Below are positions 6,864-16,240 of a DNA stretch of 64,000 nucleotides, in pieces. Under the pieces are notes generated by a model. That model was given only the letters and a program-made list of their open reading frames with translations, did not search any database and was not told the DNA's origin. The stretch covers positions 62,001 to 126,000 of the forward strand of contig JAFDYB010000083.1 of NCBI GenBank assembly GCA_018267655.1, given 5' to 3'. A program made the position numbers and the translations under genes. Source of the stretch: Bacteroidota bacterium. Its GTDB lineage: Bacteria > Bacteroidota > Bacteroidia > B-17B0 > Aurantibacillaceae. Within the stretch, counting starts at the first letter, position 1; each line of letters begins with the position of its first letter.

Positions 6864-9224
6864 TTATGTTTTTTTGCCGCCATAACCATAGCCGTAACCA
6901 TAACCATAACCATAACCATAACCTTTGTAGTAATAGCCTTTTCCTTTGCGTTTTATGCCATTTAAAACAAAATAAACATTTTTTAATTGATTATTTTCGA
7001 TGATTTGATGAAAAAAATTAATTTGTTTACGTTTTGTGGACTTTGTATTTAAAACAAACAGCGTTAAATCTACTTGTTGTATCAAATAAATTGAGTCAGA
7101 TAAAATTCCGGCAGGCGGCGTATCAATTACCACAAAATCAAACTCATCTTTAACTTTTTTAATTAGTTCTTTCAATTTTTCAGAAAGTACTATATCTGAT
7201 GGATTAGGTGGAATAGGACCGGCAAACAAGCAATATAAATTTGAAATACTTGTTTCTTTTAGTATATTTTCATAAGTACTTAGGCCCGCAACATAGGTAG
7301 TTATGCCCTCTTTTTGTTCAGGTAAGTTAAAGCGCCTATAAACCCTTGGCTTATGCAAATCTAATTCAACTAGCAATGTTTTTTTTCCACTTCGTGCAAG
7401 TATTGTAGCTAAATTTGTGCTGGTAAACGTTTTGCCCTCGCCAGGAGAATGAGATGTAACTAAGTAGGTTTTAGCTTGGTTATCAATATTAGCGTATTGT
7501 AAATTGGTTCTGAAGTTTCTAAATGCCTCTGCTGCAAATGAATTAGGGTTGTGCTCAACTACTATTCCTTCATCTTGCTTATACTTTAGCTGAGGCAAAA
7601 TACCTATAACCGGAACAGGCGACATGTCTTTCAATTGTTCAACGCTTGTTACTTTAGTGAAAAAAAGTATTCTTAAAATTATAATTAACAATGATGTAAT
7701 TAATCCAATTGATAAAAATCTTTTTTCTAAACTTGGCCTATCCGGCTCAGTAAGACCTGAATTTCTTGGTCGCTCAATCACTTTTGCATCGGGTATAATA
7801 CCCGCTTTTGCAATTTTAGTATTTGCTCTTTTTTCGAGTAAAAAATTATATAGTCCTTCATTTATACTTTGCATGCGCTGTATGTTTGATAGTCCCATTG
7901 CTTTGCCGGGTATTAGTTTTGCCTCACCTATATATTTAGATATTTGAATATTTAAGTTAGCTATCTGCTCTCTTGTTTGCTTTCTAAGATTATTAATATA
8001 AATTAATAAATTTTGTTTGATTTTTTTAATATTCTCTTTCAGTTCCGTTATCGCAGGATTCCCTTCTTTTGCAAGGCCAAACAAGCGATTCAATTCAATT
8101 TGTTTATTATAAAGCTCGGTAACTGCCTGGTTCATAAAACCATTTTTTTCAGTAATTAAAACGCTGGGGGGCAAAAATTGAGGGTCTTTATCTTCAATAA
8201 TATATTTTTCTAAATCATCAATTGCATCTAATTGTAATTTTAATTGTGTGGTCTCTTTATCATATCCTGATATTTTATTTAAATAGTCGCCTTGTTCCCA
8301 TGTTAAATCAACAATTGATTTTTTTTCTTTATAATTTTGAATTGTGTCCTGCACATTTTTTAAAGAAAAGCGTATTTCATCTAATTGTTTATCTATATAA
8401 CTAATAGTTCTATCGTTTAAATCGTATTTGTTTTTTATGCGATTAAGCAAGTACAACGCGTTTAATGTGTCTAGCAACATAACTGCTCGTTGGGGCACAA
8501 CATCGCTTAAACTTATTTCCAAAATATTTGTGTATTCAGGATTATTTACTTTCAGCTTTGATTGAACCTCTTTAATTAGTTCATCTTCGCTATGAACAAC
8601 AAATTCGTACAACATTCTTTTTAAATATGCACTTGATTTATTATTAAGCAAGGTGGGGTCTTTAGTTATGAGTAAGTTCATTTCTGTATCAATTAACTCT
8701 TGCCCAAACACTCCTTTTTTAGTTTCTTCTTTTGAATTAACGTTATAGCTTATTTCATAATTATTTTCATCAATTATTCTTAACTCAAATGGAACCGCAT
8801 AATACTTAGAATTTATTGAGTTAATTTTTACGTTAAACGAATTGCCTGTAAACTGTTCTGTTTTTTTCACCTTTCCAACAATGTAATACGAAACTTGAAC
8901 TTTTTCTAAGTTCTTCTCAATCACATTTTTTACCAAATCATACGATTTAATTACCCTAATTTCACTCAAATTATCAACATAACTTCCATAATTATAAAAA
9001 TTTTGATCAGAAACTACATTCCCCTGATAGTATGCTTCATTAACTTTAAGTAAAATTTGAGTACTGATTTTATAGACATTTGTTAAGCGGTAAATGTAAA
9101 ATTTACCAACTCCAATAAAAATAGGAATTAAGATAGCCGGTATCCACCAATTTGTCTTTAATATCCTAAAAATAAGGTTAAAGTCTTTTGTAGAAATAAT
9201 TGGTTGATTTTTTGCCTCTGCCAC
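6864..9224 (-). CDS. Wzc-like polysaccharide co-polymerase and tyrosine autokinase
   Basis: A 786-residue BY-kinase of the cell membrane, starting at GTG. A Wzz-type chain-length domain with membrane segments near residues 25-45 and 503-522 encloses a long coiled-coil periplasmic part. The cytoplasmic kinase follows: Walker A SPGEGKT at 593-599, Walker A' LLVELDLHKP at 617-626 and Walker B VVIDTPP at 698-704. The C-terminus is a tyrosine cluster, YYYKGYGYGY and onward (763-781), the usual site of autophosphorylation, here made almost purely of Gly-Tyr. It likely controls polymer length and export. It is the first gene of the leftward polysaccharide operon and faces the exosortase genes across a short divergent region. 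Confidence 0.92.
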   Translation of the reverse strand: MAEAKNQPIISTKDFNLIFRILKTNWWIPAILIPIFIGVGKFYIYRLTNVYKISTQILLKVNEAYYQGNVVSDQNFYNYGSYVDNLSEIRVIKSYDLVKNVIEKNLEKVQVSYYIVGKVKKTEQFTGNSFNVKINSINSKYYAVPFELRIIDENNYEISYNVNSKEETKKGVFGQELIDTEMNLLITKDPTLLNNKSSAYLKRMLYEFVVHSEDELIKEVQSKLKVNNPEYTNILEISLSDVVPQRAVMLLDTLNALYLLNRIKNKYDLNDRTISYIDKQLDEIRFSLKNVQDTIQNYKEKKSIVDLTWEQGDYLNKISGYDKETTQLKLQLDAIDDLEKYIIEDKDPQFLPPSVLITEKNGFMNQAVTELYNKQIELNRLFGLAKEGNPAITELKENIKKIKQNLLIYINNLRKQTREQIANLNIQISKYIGEAKLIPGKAMGLSNIQRMQSINEGLYNFLLEKRANTKIAKAGIIPDAKVIERPRNSGLTEPDRPSLEKRFLSIGLITSLLIIILRILFFTKVTSVEQLKDMSPVPVIGILPQLKYKQDEGIVVEHNPNSFAAEAFRNFRTNLQYANIDNQAKTYLVTSHSPGEGKTFTSTNLATILARSGKKTLLVELDLHKPRVYRRFNLPEQKEGITTYVAGLSTYENILKETSISNLYCLFAGPIPPNPSDIVLSEKLKELIKKVKDEFDFVVIDTPPAGILSDSIYLIQQVDLTLFVLNTKSTKRKQINFFHQIIENNQLKNVYFVLNGIKRKGKGYYYKGYGYGYGYGYGYGYGGKKT
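6881..6923. repeat. Hexanucleotide repeat encoding the Gly-Tyr tail
   Basis: About seven near-perfect copies of cataac on the plus strand (interrupted once by gccgta), encoding alternating Gly and Tyr on the minus strand. It lies in the phosphorylation tail of the Wzc-like kinase. Copy-number change by slippage would stay in frame. Confidence 0.9.
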
Positions 9225-9311
9225 AGCTTATTTACTTATTAATATTTGGTAAATATTATAAAAAAATATGAGTTAAATAGCCGAATAATTAATTTTTATT
9301 ATATTTACGAT

Positions 9312-9536
9312 GTGAAAAAAATTAAACTCATTTATGTTATAACAGTTTTTGTGCTGTTTGTTAATGTAGCTTTATCTGCTCCTCCTCCTCCTCCTGGCGG
9401 AGGGCCTGGTTGTTGGCCGCCTCCATGCGTTCCAATTGATGGGGGAATAGCTTTGCTTATAGGTGCTGGTGCAATACTTGGTGCTAAAAAAGTAATTTCT
9501 AAAAGAAATGCTAAAAAAAATAATGCCAAACTTTAA
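9312..9536 (+). CDS. Small PID-CTERM-like exosortase substrate
   Basis: About 74 residues from a GTG at 9312; the frame is open upstream, but the GTG gives a clean signal peptide (MKKIKLIYVITVFVLFVN, cleavage after VALSA). What follows is only PPPPPGGGPGCWPPPC, then PIDGG, a short hydrophobic helix (IALLIGAGAILGAKK) and a Lys/Arg tail. The motif, helix and basic-tail order matches exosortase sorting signals, and the PID start is the form I associate with Bacteroidota XrtF-type systems. After removal of both ends hardly 20 residues would remain, with two Cys. It overlaps xrtF by 14-29 bp, so the two are coupled. A TATATTTA -7-like box lies just upstream at 9300-9307. Confidence 0.72.
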   Translation: MKKIKLIYVITVFVLFVNVALSAPPPPPGGGPGCWPPPCVPIDGGIALLIGAGAILGAKKVISKRNAKKNNAKL

Positions 9537-10059
9537 ATCTCCATTAGTTAGGTTTCTATTAATCAGTTCTATTTTATACACTTTTTTATTTTTAATATAT
9601 CAGTTTGTTTTAAAGAGATATACTAATTATGATCAAAATTTTATAGCCCATATTATAAATGTTTCTGACTATTTGCTAAAGGCAATAGGCTACAAAACCT
9701 TTAAAACGCTTCAGGAGAATGATTACCAGGTAATTGGGATAGATGGATCAAATGGCGTATGGATTGGCTCAAACTGCAATGCCATAAAGCTTTTTGCCTT
9801 ATTTTCAGTATTTATAATTGCATTCCCCGGTAAGCAAAAACAAAAATATTGGTTCATACTCCTCGGCATTTTAAGTATTCATATTTTAAATATTATTCGC
9901 GTAGTTGCCTTAACAATAATTGCCTACTATTCGCCCTACTCACTGGACTTTAACCATACCTACACTTTTACTTTTATTGTGTATTTATTTATTTTTTTAC
10001 TTTGGCTAATTTGGATTAATAAATTTTCTGGTGTTAATAATAAAGAGCAAGAAACATAA
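9508..10059 (+). CDS. xrtF: Exosortase family protein XrtF
   Basis: A 183-residue polytopic membrane protein with about five hydrophobic segments. The three exosortase active-site residues are visible: Cys90 in IGSNCNAIKLF, Arg131 in LNIIRVVAL and His150 in LDFNHTYTF. Exosortases cut C-terminal sorting tags and transfer the product to an unknown acceptor, in other bacteria linked to exopolysaccharide production. The short length and the next gene fit the XrtF subfamily. The start could be the ATG at 9508 or the second ATG at 9523 (MPNFKSP); both overlap the substrate gene. It lies next to the Wzc-like polysaccharide locus, consistent with the usual exosortase and EPS association. Confidence 0.85.
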   Translation: MLKKIMPNFKSPLVRFLLISSILYTFLFLIYQFVLKRYTNYDQNFIAHIINVSDYLLKAIGYKTFKTLQENDYQVIGIDGSNGVWIGSNCNAIKLFALFSVFIIAFPGKQKQKYWFILLGILSIHILNIIRVVALTIIAYYSPYSLDFNHTYTFTFIVYLFIFLLWLIWINKFSGVNNKEQET

Positions 10060-10531
10060 ACTTATAACTGCAATTATATTAATTGCGTTGTTTGGCGTTT
10101 TGGGATATATGCGCGAAAGCTTTTTTATTCAAATAAACAACCTCATGTATAAAAAGTATTATGGGCATACTGATTTACCAATGCCTGCTTACATACAAAT
10201 TTTCAATAATTTTTCGTACACCACTATTTATTTAATGAAATATGTTTTCACTTTACTCTGGACTTTTTTATTTTTCACGTTAAATTATATAGCAATAATG
10301 TCATTTAAAAAACAAAAAAGAACAAACTTATGGCTAATATGCATATATGCCGGCATCAGCCTTATTGCTGTTATTAGTATGTTATATGGCTACTTAGCGC
10401 ACAGCCAGTTACAAGACTCTGAATACTCATTTAGTAAATGGTTGGTTGGCGTGCTTCAATCTCCCTTTATTTGCTTATTTTTACTTCTTACAGAAACATT
10501 AAACACTAACACTAAAAATAATTTATTATGA
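10031..10531 (+). CDS. XrtF-associated membrane protein
   Basis: A 166-residue protein from a GTG that overlaps xrtF by 29 bp. It has four hydrophobic segments, with [18 protein letters not shown] after the first and an [19 protein letters not shown] segment before the second. These features match the small partner protein recurrently encoded beside XrtF in flavobacteria (exosortase F system-associated protein). Its role is unknown; stable membrane partnership with XrtF is inferred from strict gene order. Its stop overlaps the glyA start (ATGA). Confidence 0.75.
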   Translation: MLIIKSKKHKLITAIILIALFGVLGYMRESFFIQINNLMYKKYYGHTDLPMPAYIQIFNNFSYTTIYLMKYVFTLLWTFLFFTLNYIAIMSFKKQKRTNLWLICIYAGISLIAVISMLYGYLAHSQLQDSEYSFSKWLVGVLQSPFICLFLLLTETLNTNTKNNLL

Positions 10532-11805
10532 TACCCAACGATTCAAAAATTTTTAAATTAATAAAACAAGAATTGCACCGCCAAACCGAAGGTATTGAGC
10601 TTATTGCCAGCGAGAATTATGTAAGCAATCAAGTTATGAAAGCTATGGGCAGTGTGCTAACTAATAAATATGCTGAAGGCTTACCTTTTAAACGTTATTA
10701 CGGCGGCTGCGAAGTAGTAGATCAAATTGAACAACTGGCCATTGACAGGGCTAAACAATTGTTTGGTGCTGTGTGGGCAAATGTTCAACCGCATAGCGGT
10801 GCACAGGCAAATGCAGCGGTTATGCTAGCCTGCTTAAAGCCGGGCGATACTATTTTAGGTCTTGATTTAAGCCACGGAGGGCATTTATCACATGGCTCCC
10901 CGGTAAATATTTCAGGGCGATGGTTTCGTGCAACTTTTTACGGAGTTGAACGCGAAACAGGCACTCTAAATTACGACAACATTGAAAAAATTGCCCTTAC
11001 TGAAAAACCAAAATTAATTATTTGCGGCGCTAGCGCTTACTCGCGCGATTGGGACTACAAACGCTTTAGAGAAATTGCAGATAAAGTAGGCGCTATTTTG
11101 CTTGCTGATATTTCACATCCTAGCGGATTAATTGCAAAAGGAATTTTAAACGATCCTCTTCCGTATTGCCACGTAGTAACTACTACTACTCATAAAACTC
11201 TGCGCGGGCCTCGTGGAGGAATGATTATGATGGGTAAGGATTTTGAAAATCCTTTTGGAGAACGCACCCCCAAAGGAGAAATTAAAATGATGAGTAATTT
11301 ACTGGACATGGCCTTATTTCCCGGAATACAAGGCGGCCCTTTAGAGCACGTAATTGCTGCAAAAGCCGTAGCCTACGGCGAAGCTTTAACCGATGATTAT
11401 ATGCATTATTGTGTACAGGTTACTAAAAATGCAAAAACTATGTCAGATGCTTTTAAAAAACTTGGGTATCAAATAGTAAGCAACGGCACAGACAATCACA
11501 TGTTTTTAATTGATTTGCGTAATAAAAACTTAAATGGCAAAGAAGCGTTAGCAGCACTTGAACAAGTTAACATTACAGTAAATAAAAATATGGTTCCTTA
11601 CGACGATAAGTCAGCATTTGTTACATCAGGTATTCGTATTGGTTCGCCGGCCATTACAACTCGTGGGTTGAAAGAAAAAGATTGTTTAAAAATTGTTGAA
11701 CTAATTAACGAAAGCTTAACTTACCGCAACGATGCAAAAAAATTAGCTTCAATTAAGAAGAAAGTAAATACAATGATGAACAAGTTTTCTTTATTTAAAA
11801 GCTAG
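10528..11805 (+). CDS. glyA: Serine hydroxymethyltransferase
   Basis: A 425-residue PLP enzyme that interconverts serine and glycine and charges tetrahydrofolate with a one-carbon unit in the cytoplasm. It starts [11 protein letters not shown] after a short N-terminal helix, contains [11 protein letters not shown] and [13 protein letters not shown], and has the PLP lysine in [16 protein letters not shown]. Length is normal for the family. The ATG overlaps the previous stop by 4 bp, so this core enzyme is translationally coupled to the exosortase genes, an unexpected linkage. It ends convergently with the purine nucleoside phosphorylase gene. Confidence 0.97.
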   Translation: MIPNDSKIFKLIKQELHRQTEGIELIASENYVSNQVMKAMGSVLTNKYAEGLPFKRYYGGCEVVDQIEQLAIDRAKQLFGAVWANVQPHSGAQANAAVMLACLKPGDTILGLDLSHGGHLSHGSPVNISGRWFRATFYGVERETGTLNYDNIEKIALTEKPKLIICGASAYSRDWDYKRFREIADKVGAILLADISHPSGLIAKGILNDPLPYCHVVTTTTHKTLRGPRGGMIMMGKDFENPFGERTPKGEIKMMSNLLDMALFPGIQGGPLEHVIAAKAVAYGEALTDDYMHYCVQVTKNAKTMSDAFKKLGYQIVSNGTDNHMFLIDLRNKNLNGKEALAALEQVNITVNKNMVPYDDKSAFVTSGIRIGSPAITTRGLKEKDCLKIVELINESLTYRNDAKKLASIKKKVNTMMNKFSLFKS

Positions 11806-11895
11806 CTATCAATTGAATAAATAAGGCAAAACAAATTACTATTACCACGTTGCTTAATAATAGGCAACACAGAACTTTTAAAAATGAGAAAGGGA

Positions 11896-11936
11896 GTAAT
11901 ACCAAGTGTAGATTATATTTTAGCCCAATCTACTTG
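11896..11936. repeat. Dispersed intergenic repeat, full copy 1
   Basis: Lies between the convergent glyA and PNP genes. It starts gtaataccaagtgtagatta and ends aatctacttg; its ends are imperfect inverted repeats (CAAGTgTAGATT and AATCTACTTG). Its reverse complement aligns along nearly its whole length with 56891-56932, and its halves match 31604-31660 and 17953-17980. Confidence 0.75.
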
Positions 11937-11948
11937 CTCTTTTTCGCT

Positions 11949-12770
11949 TTATAATATTACTTTATTTACAAACTCTTTTACCAATTTACTCATTTTTGGC
12001 TCTTGTCTTTTTGCTACTTCAAGCACCTCATCGTGACTAACGTTAAATACCTTACCCTCAACGCCCAAATCAGTAACTATACTTATGCCAAAACAATTCA
12101 TGTTACTGTGTTTTGCTACTATTACTTCGGGCACTGTACTCATGCCAACAACGTCAGCACCAATTCGCCACAAGTAGCGGTACTCTGCCGGTGTTTCAAA
12201 ACAAGGGCCTGTTAATCCTGCATAAACTCCCTCGCTCACTTTAATACCATGTTCAGCTGCTATAGCTTTTGCTAATGTAATGTACTCTTTTTTATACGGT
12301 TCACTCATATCAACAAAGCGAGGGCCAAATTGCTCATCGTTAGGACCAATTAAAGGGTTTGTTGGGAAAAGATTAATATGATCGTTAATAATCATTATTT
12401 CACCTACTTCGTAGCTAGGGTTCATGCCGCCACTGGCATTGCTAACTATAAGTGTTTTAACCCCCAAGGCTTTCATTACCCTAACCGGAAACGTAATTTG
12501 TTGCATTGTATAGCCTTCGTAATAATGAAAGCGGCCTTGCATAGCTATTACTTTTTTTCCGCCAAGTTCTCCAAATATTAATTTGCCTCCATGCCCCCTT
12601 ACTGTACTTACAGGAAAATTAGGAATTTCGCTATAAGGAATTGTGTAATGCGCTTTGATTTCATTAACTAAGCCGCCTAAGCCGGTTCCTAAAATGATGC
12701 CAAATTGTGGATTAAAGTTATTAGTTTTATTGAGAATATTTTTGGTGGTAAATTCTATTTCTTGTAACAT
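11949..12770 (-). CDS. Purine nucleoside phosphorylase
   Basis: A 273-residue trimeric-type PNP that splits purine nucleosides with phosphate in the salvage pathway. Visible family elements are the phosphate loop ILGTGLGGL near residue 26, the VRGHGGKLIFGEL segment, SNASGGMNP near 110, and TGPCFETPAEYR with VGMSTVPEV in the purine site. Size is normal. It overlaps lpxK by 44 bp and follows it in the same direction. Confidence 0.93.
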   Translation of the reverse strand: MLQEIEFTTKNILNKTNNFNPQFGIILGTGLGGLVNEIKAHYTIPYSEIPNFPVSTVRGHGGKLIFGELGGKKVIAMQGRFHYYEGYTMQQITFPVRVMKALGVKTLIVSNASGGMNPSYEVGEIMIINDHINLFPTNPLIGPNDEQFGPRFVDMSEPYKKEYITLAKAIAAEHGIKVSEGVYAGLTGPCFETPAEYRYLWRIGADVVGMSTVPEVIVAKHSNMNCFGISIVTDLGVEGKVFNVSHDEVLEVAKRQEPKMSKLVKEFVNKVIL

Positions 12771-13815
12771 ATTTTTTTATTAGTTCATTAAATTCTTGTT
12801 CTTTTTCTTTAAACGTAACCTCTACGGGAAGCACAAAAATATTCATTCGCTTTGCAATTTCCCAAATATTTGGGTTTTTTAGCCGCATATAATCTTTTTC
12901 GGTTGTAACAAGTATTTTGTTGCCTCCTTCAAAACTTCTAAAATAACGTTCAATGTCTTCTAAGTCTTTAACAGAGTAATTGTGATGGTCAGTAAAAGGT
13001 AAGTGCGATACAAGTGCAGCGTATTCTTTTAAATAATTTACAAATGGCTCTGCGTTAGCTATGCCTGCAAATGAAACTACTCTATATCTAAATAATTCAT
13101 TTAGCGTGTCTATTTTTTCATTGGAATTGGTTATAGAATACAGTTCTCCATACTTTAAATAGCTAAAAAAAACTTGTTGATGCGCGAGTGGTTTTATATC
13201 TTTTAAAAAGTTTCGTAAATCAATAGGAGATGTGCGCTCAGGAGTTTTTGATATAATAATTATATCTGCCCTTTTTATTCCGCTTACAAACTCGCGCAAG
13301 GTGCCTGCCGGTAGTAGTGTATCACTAAAGTAGGGCTTACTATAGTCGCTCACACAAATATTTAAACCACACTTTATCCAACGGTGTTGAAAAGCATCGT
13401 CAAGCAAAACACAATTTATATTATTAAACTGTTGCATTAAACGCTTCACTCCTGCTACGCGAGATTTGTCAACAGCAACCTCAATAGGGTACTTTGATTT
13501 AAAAATAAGTGGTTCGTCGCCAATATCACTCGTATTACTATTATCATTTGCTAAAACATAACCTGTACTTAATCGTTTATATCCACGGCTTAAAGTGGCT
13601 ATTTTATAATTATCGGCAAGTAATAATTTAATGATGTACTCAACATGTGGTGTTTTTCCGGCTCCACCAACAGCTAAATTACCTACACAAATGGTGTGAA
13701 CAGGAAAGGTAGTTTGTTTTAAAATTCCAATATCAAATAGCCGATTACGAATATCTATAATTACCCCATAGATAAATGAAAATGGAAGTAAGACTATTTT
13801 TACTCCTTGCAACAA
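12727..13815 (-). CDS. lpxK: Tetraacyldisaccharide 4'-kinase
   Basis: A 362-residue inner-membrane kinase that phosphorylates the lipid A precursor at the 4' position. The N-terminal amphipathic segment PFSFIYGVIIDIRNRLFD is followed by the P-loop GNLAVGGAGKTPHV near residue 50 and VLLDDAFQHRWI with the conserved acidic and His residues. The only start that keeps the N-terminal segment is TTG at 13815. It begins just after the stop of the upstream secreted-protein gene and overlaps the PNP gene, so the three are probably one transcript. Confidence 0.92.
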   Translation of the reverse strand: MLQGVKIVLLPFSFIYGVIIDIRNRLFDIGILKQTTFPVHTICVGNLAVGGAGKTPHVEYIIKLLLADNYKIATLSRGYKRLSTGYVLANDNSNTSDIGDEPLIFKSKYPIEVAVDKSRVAGVKRLMQQFNNINCVLLDDAFQHRWIKCGLNICVSDYSKPYFSDTLLPAGTLREFVSGIKRADIIIISKTPERTSPIDLRNFLKDIKPLAHQQVFFSYLKYGELYSITNSNEKIDTLNELFRYRVVSFAGIANAEPFVNYLKEYAALVSHLPFTDHHNYSVKDLEDIERYFRSFEGGNKILVTTEKDYMRLKNPNIWEIAKRMNIFVLPVEVTFKEKEQEFNELIKKYVTRNRIYHQKYSQ

Positions 13816-13817
13816 TT

Positions 13818-14609
13818 TTATTTTGCTTCGTTGTCTGTACTAGAACTTTGTAAACCTAATTGCGGTTTTGCAGGGTCAAATTTAATATCGTAAAAATTTG
13901 CACCCCTATGGTAATTCATAATAAGTTCAGAACTCTTGTCCCAATCTGCAATTGATGTTTTAGTCATATTCGTTATTGTTTTTAAGCACGAGCTTATGGT
14001 ACGGTGTTTCCATTTTGATGCTTGCGTTTTTACATTCCACCTTACAAAGGTTATTTTCGTTTCTTTGCCTGCATTGCAGCGTCCTCCGTCTGATTTTGAC
14101 TTACTATAGGCGTCAACATAAATTAAAACATAATTTGTATCACCTACTAATTTTTCAAAAAGCACTTTTGCTACCTCTGGATCTTTACATATTGAATCAT
14201 TTACAAAGTGCATAATATTTGTATCGTTGTAAACGAGGTTATAGGCTAATTGAATTTTATCGGTTGGACGCGTTGGGTATTTTGTTTTTACATAAAAATG
14301 CTTTCTGCGTTCACGAAGAATTGCACGCAAAGAATCGTTTGTTTTTTTAAATTTAGGATTTTTTTGATATTCGCTAGAAGCCATTTCTCTAATAAGTTTT
14401 GTTTCTACTTCGTCATCACTTGGTTGAACTGTTACAAATTGCTCCTTAGGCATTTCAGATTTTGTATTTTTATCCTTTTTACCTTTCCCTCCCTTGTTGG
14501 TGGGCTTAGTGGTTGTAGTACTCGTACTAGCAGCGTTTGTTGGTGTTTTTGTTTGCGCAATAGCTAATGAACCAATTAGCATAAAAAAGATGAAAAATTT
14601 TACTTTCAT
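13818..14609 (-). CDS. Secreted protein of unknown function with Lys/Thr-rich N-terminus
   Basis: About 263 residues from the ATG at 14609, chosen because it gives a clean signal peptide (MKVKFFIFFMLIGSLAIAQ). A low-complexity Thr/Lys stretch (residues about 20-55, with KPTNKGGKGKKDK) precedes a folded part with YNLVYNDTNIMHFV, VLFEKLVGDTNYVLIYVDAY and TKITFVRWNVKT. No known family was recognised. It precedes lpxK closely, so an envelope role is possible. Confidence 0.7.
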   Translation of the reverse strand: MKVKFFIFFMLIGSLAIAQTKTPTNAASTSTTTTKPTNKGGKGKKDKNTKSEMPKEQFVTVQPSDDEVETKLIREMASSEYQKNPKFKKTNDSLRAILRERRKHFYVKTKYPTRPTDKIQLAYNLVYNDTNIMHFVNDSICKDPEVAKVLFEKLVGDTNYVLIYVDAYSKSKSDGGRCNAGKETKITFVRWNVKTQASKWKHRTISSCLKTITNMTKTSIADWDKSSELIMNYHRGANFYDIKFDPAKPQLGLQSSSTDNEAK

Positions 14610-14734
14610 TGTGTATATTTTTTTATAATTGAAATAACCTCTTTTTAAAAGAATCTCCACTAAGGTTTTCAATGCTAAAGTTAAAAATAATAATCAATTT
14701 TTAAAAAAATCAGCTAAAAATTTTTCATTTCGCT

Positions 14735-16240
14735 TTACAATAAATTTAAAATTTCATCAATATACTTTCTGCTGTTGTTTAGGCGTGGTATTTTAAATTG
14801 ACCGCCAAGTTTATTATTTAAGTTAAGCCACTTGTAAAAAATTCCCTTTTGAGCAATAGTTAGCTTTGGTAAATGCAATACATAATTATTATAACGTTTT
14901 GCTTCATAATCGCTGTTTAGTTTTTTTAATTCATCATCAAGCACTGCTACAAAAAAATCAGTATTATTTGGCAGTTTTTCAAATTCAATAAGCCACTCAT
15001 GTGCACCGGTAGTTTGATTCATGAAAATTGGTGCAACTGTATACTCTACAACTAAAGCATGTGTTTTTTCGCAAGCTTTTTTTAATGCAGATTCTGCATT
15101 ATGAATCATTAACTCTTCGCCAAATACATTAATAAATTGTTTTGTTCTTCCTGAAATTATAAAGCGAAATGGCTTTAGCTCTGTAAAACATATTATATCT
15201 CCAATTTGATATCGCCATAAGCCTGATGTAGTGGTAATTACTAAGGCGTAATCCTGTCCTACTTTTACATCAGATAACGATATTGTATTGGGCGATGTTT
15301 TACTCCATTCACTTGAAGGAATAAACTCATAATAAATACCATAATCAAGCATAAGCAGCATTGATTCTGTGTTTGGTAAGTCTTGTATTCCAAAAAAACC
15401 TTCTGAAGCATTGTAGAGTTCTAAGTAGTTTGTATTACCGCCAAAAAACAAGTCGTCAAATTGTTTTCTATACGGTGAAAAACCAACGCCCCCATGAAAA
15501 TACACTTCTAAATTTGGCCAAACATCATGTATATTTTTCACCTTTTTATGTGCTAATATATGCTTCAATAATACCAACATCCAACTTGGAACGCCGGCAA
15601 TACTGGTTACATTTTCGTCCGACATACTTTTAGCAATTTTATCTAGTTTATCTTCCCACTTTTCAAGCAAGGCAATGTTAACGTGTGGGGCTCTAAAAAA
15701 CTCTGCCCACATTGGTAAATTCTGAATAATTATTGCGCTAACATCACCATGGTAGCTTGTAAAATTACTAAGTTGTTCTGCTTTAAAACTGCCGCCCAGT
15801 GCTAAATTTTTGCCTGTAAATAATTGAGTATTGGGATTATTAATGCAATGTAATGTAACCATATCGCGCCCACCATTGTAATGGCAAGCATCTAAAAACT
15901 CTTGACTTAAAGGTATAAATTTACTTTTGTCGGTAGTTCCGCTGCTTTTTGCGTACCATACTACCTCATCGGACAATAGTAAATTTTGTTCACCATGGCG
16001 CATACGTTCAATGTATGGCTTTAATGTTTCATAATCGTTCAGTGGGACATTTTCTTTAAACTTTTGAGCGTTTGACGCGGTTTTCAAATTATATTTTTTT
16101 CCAAATTCGGTGTCTTTTCCTTTGTTTACAATTCGTTCGAGCCACTCGTTTTGCACCTCATTAGGATATTTCATAAATAATTCAATTTGATGCATACGTT
16201 TTTTCATAAACCATGATGCTATTGAATTTATAATTGGCAT
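14735..16240 (-). CDS. GH3 auxin-responsive promoter family protein
   Basis: A 501-residue protein of the ANL adenylating superfamily, GH3 type. Recognisable parts are VPLNDYETLKPYIERMRHGE, the nucleotide motif YAKSSGTTDKSKFIPLS near residue 105, LYNASEGFFG near 290, and TTTSGLWRYQIGDIICFTEL near 340. Plant GH3 enzymes join amino acids to acyl hormones; the role of the bacterial homologues is not known. The start overlaps the PolX stop by one base (TAATG), so the two genes form a coupled pair. Confidence 0.9.
   Translation of the reverse strand: MPIINSIASWFMKKRMHQIELFMKYPNEVQNEWLERIVNKGKDTEFGKKYNLKTASNAQKFKENVPLNDYETLKPYIERMRHGEQNLLLSDEVVWYAKSSGTTDKSKFIPLSQEFLDACHYNGGRDMVTLHCINNPNTQLFTGKNLALGGSFKAEQLSNFTSYHGDVSAIIIQNLPMWAEFFRAPHVNIALLEKWEDKLDKIAKSMSDENVTSIAGVPSWMLVLLKHILAHKKVKNIHDVWPNLEVYFHGGVGFSPYRKQFDDLFFGGNTNYLELYNASEGFFGIQDLPNTESMLLMLDYGIYYEFIPSSEWSKTSPNTISLSDVKVGQDYALVITTTSGLWRYQIGDIICFTELKPFRFIISGRTKQFINVFGEELMIHNAESALKKACEKTHALVVEYTVAPIFMNQTTGAHEWLIEFEKLPNNTDFFVAVLDDELKKLNSDYEAKRYNNYVLHLPKLTIAQKGIFYKWLNLNNKLGGQFKIPRLNNSRKYIDEILNLL

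Noticed and set aside
9332-9529. Antisense frames across the small tagged protein
   Set aside because: They arise from the Pro/Gly codon bias of the sense gene and have no start context or family features.
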